64,000 nt of DNA from Tetradesmus obliquus. Taxonomy: Eukaryota; Chlorophyta; Chlorophyceae; Sphaeropleales; Scenedesmaceae. Below are positions 37,892-47,531 of this stretch, one piece after another. Each line of letters opens with the position of its first letter. Position 1 is the stretch's first letter. Made by a program: the position numbers and the translations under genes. The notes beneath the pieces were generated by a model, which searched no databases, had not been told where the DNA came from, and saw nothing but the letters and a program-made list of their open reading frames with translations. The stretch is taken from positions 2,356,001-2,420,000 of the forward strand of contig CP126203.1 of NCBI GenBank assembly GCA_030272155.1, written 5' to 3'.

Positions 37892-39371
37892 CAGCATTAC
37901 CAATACTGTACTGCAATGAAGGCAAGACATATCATGGACAAAGTCTATGAGCGTCTTACTATTCTTTGGTCGCCGTGTGCACACCAGCAGCTGGTGTGTT
38001 CCACATTGCTTGTGTAGAGAAATGGTGGCTGAAGCATTCTTCACTATGTGTGGGCAGCTGCCAGCAGCACAGTACATACGGGAACATCCTGCTGTGGTAG
38101 CAAACAAGAGCTGACAATGCCATATACATTATATAACGGTTACATTGGTTGAATGTGATGCTGGTCAACTGTGCCGCTCACTGTTGTGGTGGTCCAGGAT
38201 GGCAAAGACGATAGCCAGGCCGTTGAAGAAAGTCTGCACGGCAGCAGAGGAAGCAACACCAGACCTTCGGAACTGATGCGGAATGCGACTGACAAGGGCC
38301 ATCTAATGTATAACGGGGCATGGCTGCAGTGCTGTATACAGCAGCACTGTTGCTGCAAAAGCGCTGTTTGACTCGCTGCTTCCGCTCAACTCACTGCAAG
38401 AAAGCAGCCACGGCCCATGAGCGGCCCAACTGCCACCCCAGAGGAATAGTCCTATTAATATTCCTCCTCCTTTGGGCCAATCCAACTTATCTACTCAGCC
38501 AAGTTGAAAGTCCAACAAACAAATATCGGTAGGTTGTTGCTGCTGCCCTGCTATTTTCACCTGGAATGAGCTCATGCCGCCTGCCTCTGGAACCAGCCTG
38601 GCAGCTGGGGCCTCAGAAAAGCCCTTTGTGTGGGCCAGGTAGAGCCCAAACACGCTCGTGTACAGCGTGCCTAGCACGCCAATCTGCATGCAGCCACATA
38701 TGGGCAGGCATGAGCAGGTGGATTGATGGGCTGTAAGTTGTTGTAGGCGGCCAGGTAGATTTCAATTACTCTTGTGCACAGCATGCCTAGCACACCAATC
38801 TGCATGCAGCAATGTGTTTACGCAGGGGCATCAATGATCAGGTGAGGGTTTGGCAGTGGGGTGTGAGCAAAGCCCTTGGTGTGGGCCAGGTAGAGCCCAA
38901 ACACGCTCGTGTACAGCGTGCCTAGCACGCCAATCTGCATGCAACACAGGGGCAGGCATGAGCAGGTGAACAATGGCTGCACGTTGTAGTGGGCGGCCAG
39001 GTAGAGTCCAAACACGCTTGTGTACAGCGTGCCTAGCACGCCAATCTGCATTCACGTGCACACATACATACACACATTGTCAAGTGCCGCTTGCCCAGTG
39101 GGCAAAAACAATGTATGTGCATGCGCAGTATGGTTTGGCGCAATTAGCAGGTGTGTTTTTGTGTGAGATGCGGGAGGGAAGCATTGACCACCACAAATGC
39201 TTTCTGGCAAGCGACCCAAGGGTGACTGAGTTCAAACCTCACTTTGAAAAAAGTTAACAATGTCTGTAACAGGTACTCACCACGAGGATGACACGCATCT
39301 TCCTGAAGGATGGGATGAGGCCAAACGGCAGCAGCGTGGCGCCAAAGATGATCGTGTACGTTCTGCAGGAT

Positions 39372-39437
<66 letters not shown>

Positions 39438-39510
39438 TCTTTAACAGCAGCTTGGCCCCAAAGATGATCGTGTAAGTCCTGCGAGGACGCAGCAGCAGAC
39501 GCAAGACAGT

Positions 39511-39553
<43 letters not shown>

Positions 39554-40591
39554 GCGGCAATGCTGTTTTTGCAGAGTAGTAGGTGGCTATGTAAGTGCCG
39601 AAGGAGCTGTGTGCTGGTGGCTGCGGTCTTTGCCGTTGTTTAGGTGCACAGCCCTTTACAAGCAGGGTGATGACAAGTATCTTGATAGTACAGTGTGTCC
39701 TCCGATCCAAACCTGATGCAGAGTGATGGGCAATTTCATAAGCATGTATGTCTTAAATCCGAGCACCACACACACTCCACACCGTTGCGGCTCACCTCAG
39801 GCTGTGGCTCTGGTCGATGGAGTAGTAGTTGGTGGCACTGGCAAGGATCTGCGCGACACCCACACCAAACCTGCATGCAACAAGCAGCGCCGCGTTGCAG
39901 TTGGGCTGTCCTTAGTTGCAGAGGTGAAGATCATTGGCAAGGGATGCAGCGGTTTTCTGCACAAGATATAGAGGGGTTGCATGGTGTGTTCATGCAGCAT
40001 ACGCCACCACAGACACTTGGTAAATTAGGAAGCTGCAAGCAGCTCAGCTCGGGCTGTCACTCTGAGGTTCAATCCCAATCATCTGCACAGCAATGCATGT
40101 CACATTGCTGTTTGCATGAGTGCAGTGAGCCAAGCAGCTGCAGCATGCAGAGCTAATGAGCATTCGTTAAAGACAGGCAGAGGTCCCCAGTTCAAGACCC
40201 ACTCACCACATGGCAAACATCATGCACAGCACCTGCAAAAAGCAGAACAGGGACGCAACATGGTCATGCCAGTCAGTGCCAGATGCTATGAGGTGAGGGA
40301 TCCCGATTAAAAGCAACAAGCTGCTGATGCTGCAGCACCGCACAGAGACAACTAAGCATGTGTGGGTTGGGCTGGTGATTCCACTCTGAATTTGAATGTG
40401 GTCGAACACTAAGCATGTGGTCGAACGGCAATCATAATCAGGCCCTGGCTCAGGTGAATGCAGTGCACTGGCACCACGTTGCTGTTTCGAGGTTCAAGTG
40501 CCCGGCCAGCAGCAGCGGCATCTACACCAGAAAAGTACCAGGTGCTTTTTCAGCATGCGTGCTGTACAACATGTGCAGTGTATGAGCTCCT

Positions 40592-40627
<36 letters not shown>

Positions 40628-40726
40628 CCCACCAGCTTGCCGCCTACTGGCCCCAGGTAGTAGCCCAGCAGCTCCTGCATCTGTGTCTTGTGCTTGCGCA
40701 TGTGAGGCCTGCAGAGCAGCAGGAAC

Positions 40727-40768
<42 letters not shown>

Positions 40769-41042
40769 GAGGGGGAGGGTGAGCAGGGTGGGAGCGTTGG
40801 TTGCGCACATAACGTGTGCAAGCGCAAATGCGAAGCACACTTGCCAGGCGGGCAGTACAGCTAGAAGGACCTGTGTGCAAACGGAAGGACAGCACGTGTA
40901 ACAGGGTGCCGCTGCTACTGCTGCTGCCGCTGCTGTTGCTGTTGTTGCGGCTGCAGTTGTCATCACTTACTTGTCCGGGTCATCGAACCACTTGCCCTGC
41001 TCAATGAGCTGCTTCTTGCGGTCATAGTACATCGCCTGGGTG

Positions 41043-41073
<31 letters not shown>

Positions 41074-41427
41074 CGGCAGCAGCAAGGGTGGCAGCAGCAA
41101 TGGCAGCACAGCAAGGATAGGAGTGTCAGGCACATCCTCACGGAAGCGGTGGTGCTACCACTTTTGAATGTGCCACGTGCATCATAAACCGCAGCAGCAG
41201 CAGCAGCAACAGCAGCAATGCTGGTGCGTTCGTTGTGCCACGACTGTCAACAGACCGCCAGTGGTGTGCAGTGCCGTGCCCCGATCCTCCAGAGCTCACC
41301 TTGAGCTGCCAGATGGTGTAGAAGCCGATGATTGTGCCCCACAAAATGATAAGGGCACCAGGGATGAGGCCTGTCTTGTGCCAGGCATTGGGAGTGGTCA
41401 TCATCACCTGCAGGCAAAAACCAGCAG

Positions 41428-41466
<39 letters not shown>

Positions 41467-41470
41467 CAGT

Positions 41471-41508
<38 letters not shown>

Positions 41509-41515
41509 TAGCAGT

Positions 41516-41550
<35 letters not shown>

Positions 41551-42403
41551 CAGCAGCAGCAGCAGTAGCAGCAGCAGCAACATCAGCAGTCTTTCGTGCT
41601 GGCAATGGCTTGCAGGCCGCTGGGGTATGCTGTGTTCAATCTCAACATCACCTGGCAGCAAACCAAGAACATAGTTTGTTTGCACAGCAAAAAGGCAGGC
41701 GTTATCAAACACTTGTTGCTGTCACAGCAGCCGGGCTGCAGCACTGTACTATAGCACCACATTGACCCCATGCAGTGCTGCCAGCCGCACCTGGCCGATG
41801 CAGCCAGCAGCCAGCAGCCATGCATCAAAAAAGGTGTGGCCCTCCGTGCCCAGCCTGACCACAAAGTGGCCCCAGCTTTCTCCGCTGCCCCTGCTCCAGT
41901 CAGGGTACTGCCTGATCTCTGCATTGTTCCTGTTCAGCAGCAGGTCTGCAACAGCGAGAAAGATAAAATAAAAACTAAAATGGTTATACAGGTGAGATTG
42001 TGCTTAGGTCGGGAACTGCCCGCGCACGCACATGGCTTACTGGGAACGGCGGTTCTCCGCTGTGACCTAAAAAACGTCTTGTCGATCGTTTGATGCCATT
42101 CTAGTATTCAATGGTATAAGATGACAAACAATCAAGTTGCGTTGGTTGGAAAGCCGGCGCTATTGTGGCATGTCTGGAACCAACAGCCCTATCCTTAAGG
42201 CTGCTGCTTTCTTCATCTACAAAGGCCGCAGACGATCATGCACCAGAGTAATTTATCAACGTCAAATGATAAAATAGTCGTGGGGCATTCTTACCCATGT
42301 CCATGTCTACTGCTTCAATCCTTTGCACTGCACCCCAGCTGGCATCCTTGGTGCTGCCACTGTCGCTGATGGCGACATCGAGATCAGCGTCTTTCAAAGC
42401 CAT
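33999..42403 (-). CDS. AUX1/LAX-type auxin/amino-acid permease (paralogue A)
   Basis: Seventeen exons, 519 residues: complement(33999-34191, 35210-35378, 35828-35908, 36277-36310, 36869-36926, 37370-37434, 37753-37841, 38182-38233, 38561-38683, 39281-39362, 39796-39870, 40207-40232, 40633-40708, 40971-41035, 41300-41407, 41791-41945, 42295-42403). AUX1/LAX proteins are 10-11-helix proton symporters of the AAAP family that import auxin in plants. Family marks: TYTIIFGATLLPFGLIPSFR (plants: TWTYIFGA..IPSF); AMQHPRKYFKSYVLGFFPLF; AVWLMIL then HNVQAWVLWM and AFGFMWEKMVGTH (plants: FVWEKVIGMH); LFAVCFPFYSAINTLMTGL (plants: IFPFFGPINS); and the C-terminal VGWRT..NTFGFFPKCYGCKA (plants: FGLFAKCYQC). 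The substrate in an alga is unknown; other amphipathic amino-acid-like acids are possible. Introns carry (CTG)n at acceptors and many exon-edge echoes. Confidence 0.88.
34277..34465 (-). repeat. Two echoes of the acceptor and 5' end of the last permease exon
   Basis: The true acceptor and first about 60 coding bases (34130-34197) recur at 34281-34343 and 34390-34438, each with CTGCAG followed by a GGACCCTCTTCAAGG-like start (the second copy is shortened). The copies themselves share a CACGAGCGCAGCGCAGCGGC tail. Confidence 0.85.
34814..35224 (-). repeat. Five-copy 97-bp array built on a 5' splice site
   Basis: GCTCACCTGGCCAGCTGGTA starts at 34814, 34913, 35010, 35107 and 35204. The copy at 35204 is the real end of the exon encoding CPYQLA plus its GTGAGC donor. 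The other four repeat this donor, about 30 coding bases, and the following intron with its GAGTTGAGGCTGA-type sequence. Units are nearly identical, so the array is young. Confidence 0.93.
35984..36026 (-). repeat. Echo of the FGFMWEKMVGTH exon start (paralogue A)
   Basis: The acceptor CTGCAG and first 30 coding bases of exon 35828-35908 recur about 109 bp upstream in the gene's direction, followed by an unrelated ACTCTGATGCTGACC tail without a donor. Confidence 0.85.
36524..36800 (-). repeat. Echoes of the LMIL exon end (paralogue A)
   Basis: Parts of exon 36869-36926 with its GTGAGT donor (plus-strand CACCAGGATCATGAGCCACA) recur near 36646-36670 and 36764-36782. A piece of its middle (CAGCCACACAGCAGTCTGCT) lies near 36540. 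GAAGTAACACTTT also repeats four times at 36567-36613. Confidence 0.75.
37452..37534. repeat. (CAG)27 tract in a permease intron
   Basis: Pure CAG on the + strand, that is CTG on the transcribed sense strand, just upstream of the acceptor at 37435. Confidence 0.97.
38742..39053 (-). repeat. Three extra copies of a membrane-segment exon start (paralogue A)
   Basis: The exon used in the model starts at 38683 with IGVLGTLYTSVFGLYLAHTK. Upstream copies start at about 38934 and 39050 (both open, same frame, IGVLGTLYTSVFGLYLA intact) and about 38798 (decayed). Each has its own TGCAG acceptor. Only the 38683 copy has the downstream part and a GTGAAA donor. Confidence 0.9.
39374..39435. repeat. (CAG)20 tract in a permease intron
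   Basis: Pure CAG on the + strand directly upstream, in the gene's sense, of the acceptor at 39363. An echo of the following exon's start lies beyond it at 39448-39487. Confidence 0.95.
39448..39487 (-). repeat. Echo of the TYTIIFGA exon start (paralogue A)
   Basis: Plus-strand CCAAAGATGATCGTGTAAGT at about 39459 copies CCAAAGATGATCGTGTACGT of the real exon (39341-39360). Its acceptor has decayed to CGCAGG. Confidence 0.75.
41427..41580. repeat. Long imperfect CAG/TAG tract in a permease intron
   Basis: About 150 bases of CAG with scattered TAG interruptions next to the acceptor at 41408. Confidence 0.95.
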
Positions 42404-42601
42404 TGTTGTTTGTAGATTTACGTACCAGAATTATTTTGATCTAATGGCTTGATGAGCTGGTGGAGGGTTGGAGAGAGGTTGCTGCGGAGGCGGACCCTTG
42501 AATGCGCGTACTTGCAGTATCGTCAACCAGACGATCACCGGCAAGCGTCTGAACTGATATGATAATACCTTTTATGTGGCAAGCAAGCAAACTGGCTGCT
42601 G

Positions 42602-42676
42602 AGAATCTGGAACGATGACAAGCATTCCAAGGCAATGGTCCCGAGAACGGTCTTGGAACGTCCTCGTGAAAGCAGT
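42602..42676 (-). promoter_or_regulatory. Conserved upstream block, paralogue A
   Basis: Plus strand has GGAACGATGACAAGCATTCC and then GAACGGTCTTGGAACGTCC, 199-273 bp upstream of the ATG. An almost matching block sits at the same distance before paralogue B. Conservation in otherwise diverged flanks suggests a functional promoter element. Confidence 0.6.
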
Positions 42677-44752
42677 ACTGCACCGGCAGGACGAACTTCA
42701 GTCGTGAAGTCGATCAGGCTGTCACCGACATTCCAACTCGTGAACCGTTCCTAACAAGGATATCAAAACCTTCGATGTGTTTAGGAGTTGCTGCTGTGTA
42801 CAGCAGGAGAGTAAGACCCTTGAAACGTTGGACTGCAGCGGCTGCTGTTGTTCCTGCATCAAGCAGGAGCCTGCCTATGCTGCACAGCATGCAGGACTGT
42901 AGGGGCTGCAGCAGCTTCCTTTTTTCTCATTTTCTGCTGACGGGCAAACAGCTAGCCAGGAAAGTACAGATTCAGGCACGCCCTAGCTACTATGTAAAAG
43001 AACGAATTTATGTGCGTGGGCAGCATGCATGGACTGCAGCACCAATTGCAGTTGCAACTGCATGCTGTTGACACATTTTGAACGAGTGGTTCAAGGATCT
43101 TGGCTACAGCAAGCGCAGTGTGATGCACCTGTCATGTTTCCTCATGTTAAAGGCTTGGTGTCAGCCAGCATTTGCAAAGCCGCGCCACACGCATCCTGTG
43201 CAGCGGTGTACAGCTGTACTTTGAGGCAGCATGCTGTGTTTCATCATCATCACGCCGCGACGCGCCGCGCCGCGCCGCAGGGTCGAGGTCCAGGTCGCTG
43301 TCACTAGGGCGCCCACCGCCCCTGCCCCCTCTCCCTCTACTCTGGGACAGGGATAATCATGCCACCAAGCCATGGCATCAATGCCATCGGCCCCGCATGC
43401 TGTGTTTGAGTCATATGATGGGTCGTCCTGTTCAACACAAGTACTGTTGGCGCTGTATAGATTAGCAGAACAGCTTGCAGCTACTACTTGGTGCCAGCAA
43501 TTAATGCTGGGTTGGAGTTAACATTGTCGCCCGCTGTGTGTCCAGACCTTCAGCATCAGGCACTGGTGATAACACCACTCGATGCGCATGGCCATGATCT
43601 CTCGCTACCAATGTTTTGAGAGAGGATACTTACATGTGGGTCCTGGCACCATTCACAACAGGTTGAACACAAGGTCAGAGACCAAAAAAGAGAGTGAGCA
43701 CCGTAAAACACAATGCACACCCTTGAGCACCAATGCCAATGCCACGCTTTGTCAACACCATCAGCGTGCAACTTGTTCAACTCATGGTCATTCTGACAGC
43801 CCTTGCAGCCACCTAGCCAGCACTTCAGTTCAACAAAAGTTGTGCTGCTGTTCAGTTCAAGCAGCAGTGCAATTCAGCACTGCAATGGTAGCGTGCAGCC
43901 GCGGTGCCTGAGGCATGTGACCGCCAAGCAAGCCGCAACAACAATGCCAAGTTTGACGTGCGTGCGCTGCAAGAAATGGCAGGACAGAGCAGCGCTGCAG
44001 CGCCAGAGCCACGTCATGGCAGGGCTGCAATTAGCGCAGGAAACTCTGGGCAAGCTTGCAAACAGTGTCAGAAGTTCCTGACATGTATGACAGGTCAATC
44101 ATGAGGCCAGCAGCAGCGATGGTCAAGTGGCGCATTCTACACATCAAGCACATACTGCATCAAGTTTGAGTGCGGATAACCCTGAACAGCAATGCCATGC
44201 ACAAGCCTTTGTTGACTGCCTAGAACCATCAGTGAGCGGATGCTGTCACATATGCATTGAAATGCTATCTACAACGATTTGAGTGGGCTGGCAGACACCA
44301 AAGCAGGCTGCAAAGCATCTCTACCTCCAATATTTGGCAGCAGAGGAAGCACATACATCCATGTGCACCTGGGCCTCCTGTTTCGCTCTGGCAGCAGTAC
44401 GCGCCGACTATCAACTACACAGCCCAGATGCAGCACAATTCAAAGCAGACATGCATGCCACCCTCAATGCAACTGCAGACAGCAAAATCCCGGTTGCCAA
44501 GCAGTATGATTGCCCGGCCTGGCAAGAGCCACACCAACCCCTATGCGCCCCCCTGCTGTGACTCTGCCACCAGGCAAACAGACACGCACAACTCAAATTA
44601 TCCCCAGCAGACGGCGTGCCGCATACGCTGTAATGTCAACATGTCATTCTCGGTGACTGTGCCTTCTTTTGATCCAACGCCAGACAAACACGCATGCACA
44701 GCACAGGACAGTGCTTAATCTCAACCCCCAGCCATGCATAAACTGCTCAAGC
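42677..44752. other. Intergenic region between the two permease genes
   Basis: No coding sequence is recognisable; frames of up to 150 codons have no domain. A dispersed repeat (GGCATCAATGCCATCGGCCC, about 43373) is shared with 10945-10968. A very GC-rich patch lies at 43255-43330. Confidence 0.45.
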
Positions 44753-47097
44753 TCAGAGCAGCTTGGGTACTGCTGGCAGATACGCCTTGCAGCCGTAGCA
44801 CTCAGGAAAAAACCCAAACGTGTTGCTCAGCTTCACCAGGTTTAGGATAGCCATGGAGGATGTGCAAGCGCACAGCACGATGCCATACAGAGCCAGGGCA
44901 ATGTCAAGCAGCATGATGGTCCTCCAGCCCACAACCTTGAAGATGGTCCTGCGGAGATGCAGCAGCAGCAGCAGCAGCAGCCAGCTGAGCAAAGTGGCAT
45001 AAGATGGCTGCAGTGCAGTGCTTGACATTGCTTGGACTCCAAACAGATGCTGTTGCATGTACATGACAACTATTGCCTCAGCCTGCACAATGTGGTCTTC
45101 CACGCCTGAGCAAGGCACAGGAACTTCAAACCCTGCTGTGTCAGAACAGCCTCATGTTTGTCCTCAACCGAGCTCAGCTCAGCTCAGCCACAACGAGTTG
45201 AGCTCGCAGCTCACCTTGCTAGCTGGTAGGGGCACTTGTCGCGGTTTTCTTGGTGGCGGTAGTGAATCAAGAAGGTAATGCATGGGATGGTGTAGTAGAT
45301 GAGAGGGGAGGTCAGCCCAGTCATCAGGGAGTTGATTGCGGAGTAGAAGGGGAAGCAGATCGCAAACAGGTAGACGGCGAGCACTGCAGCAGCAGCAGCA
45401 GCAGCAGTAGCAGCAGCAGTGCCGTCAGGTTAAGAGCGGTGCCGCCTTCACTGCAGACTGGTGTTAACATTCTTGCATCATGCCACACACACATGATGGC
45501 CGTCTGTGTCTTGCCTGCTGTACATGCTACCGATGTTTCAGGGGACGCTGACATGACGGTGCTATGCTTAATACTTAGGGCGGTTTGTGTGTTGTGCTTG
45601 CCCCATATCAGGCAGTGTTGCCAGTGCTTGTTGTAAAGTGGCCGGGCTCCAAAGAACAAACAGAAGTCAGCGGGCATTAGCCAACAGGCAGCAGGCAACA
45701 GGCAGCAAAGCTAGGCACTCACGGTAGGGCAGGCGGGAGGTGAGCCGTATCCACAGTGCCTTCTCGTGCGTGCCTACCATCTTCTCCCACATGAAGCCAA
45801 AGGCTGCAGGAACAGGCGAAAAACGAAACATGAGGCAGCAGACGGGATGCAAAGCGGTCAGCATCAGAGTGTGCGTGCCCACCATCTTCTCCCACATGAA
45901 GCCAAAGGCTGCAGGAAAACAATTACAGGCAGTCATGAAAGAAACATGAGGCAGCAGGCGGGGTGCAAAGCGGTCAGCATCACAGTGTGAGTGCCCACCA
46001 TCTTCTCCCACATGCCGCTACAAAATTAGCAGGAGCACGGTAATAGCGCAGCTGCAGCGCGGTTGCAATCAGGACAGCCATATTGCATGATGCAGCCAGT
46101 CACAAATGCAAGAAGAGCAAGGCAGTCAGCCACAAATTTCCCCGTGCTGCCCTGTGGCGCTGCTGCCGTACATGTTTGCAATACCCCACAGTCTACCAGC
46201 TACCGCTCCCAACTTGCAGAGCTATACAGTCAGCAGTTTCAGGAACCATGATGCCATGAACAGCATTGTCACTGTCCCTATGTGCCCACCTGTCATCCAC
46301 AGCACCCAGGCTTGCACGTTGTGCTGCAGCAGCAAAACGGAGCAACAGCAGCAGCAGGCAGATATGAATCACAAGTGAGGCTGTGTGCAAAGCACGTGCT
46401 GTGGCATGTCGCTGCAGCTGCTGTGCAGCAATGCCTTGGGAGCTGTAATTTCACCGGTAGGAAACTAACATTGGCAGATGCATCAAGCAAGAAAGGTAGC
46501 TGCAGGTGTGCACCAAACTCCAAGCACGCCATGCATTTGTGCTGCAGTTGTCCCTCAAAAAATCGCTGGGATCATCTGCCAGGCTGCAAGCAGATAGATA
46601 CTTGCTGCTCCCTGTCACAACTCACCAGAGTCACCAGCTGCATGCAATACACGACATCAAACAGCCACCCAGCTTGCAGCAGTCTCAAAAAACTTGCTGT
46701 TGCCTGTCACCACTCACCAAGATCATCAGCCACACTGCAATCTTCTTGGGCACGGACAGCGGGGCCAGCTGGAACCTGCATGCACAGCAGCACATCGCCA
46801 AGTTTTTTTGGCAGCAGGTTTCAGACTGGCTACGCAAGTTTATCAGCGCTGCTCCACGATCAATGCTGCTTGAATAAGCGTACTTGAGTGCCGGCTGACC
46901 AGCTGCCACCAGCGTGCTATTCTAGATGCATGTGATACTCAGCAGCAGCACCACATGCATGCAGTGGAGTGACAACTCCGCGCAGAATACTGTGATTATT
47001 GTGCCAGCCACTCACCAGTTGCCGGCGGTGGCAATGCCCGATTTGGCAAAGGCCAGGTTGAGCACAATGCCGGGAGGCACCTGCACAGGCAACACAT

Positions 47098-47128
<31 letters not shown>

Positions 47129-47492
47129 GCGGCAGCATGGTGGTTGAGTGGCAGGTTTGATGAAGCCAGCAGGAACTGGAGCTTGCGCCCTGTGCCCCGT
47201 CAGCCTTGCTTGAGCAGATGCAACGCAGGGCTTGCTGCTGCTTTTCTTAAGCCTGCAGGATTCTGGCAGAAGGGCCCTGCATGCTGTTGTTCACAGTAAT
47301 CAAAAAGAGTGATAACACATAAAAGTGCTGCACCAGATGCAGAAGCCAGCAGTTGTGGCTGCTAAATGCAGTACAATCAGCGTTTTGAAGATAACTCACG
47401 ATCATGAAGAAGAGCGGGAAGAAGCCCAGCACGTACGACTTGAAGTACTTGCGGGGGTGCTGCATGGCCTCAATCGTCTCGCCAAAGACTGC

Positions 47493-47531
<39 letters not shown>

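Noticed and set aside
42602..42676. Auxin response element reading of TGTCAT in the conserved permease promoter block
   Set aside because: TGTCNN is too short to be meaningful, and ARF-type factors are not established in chlorophytes.
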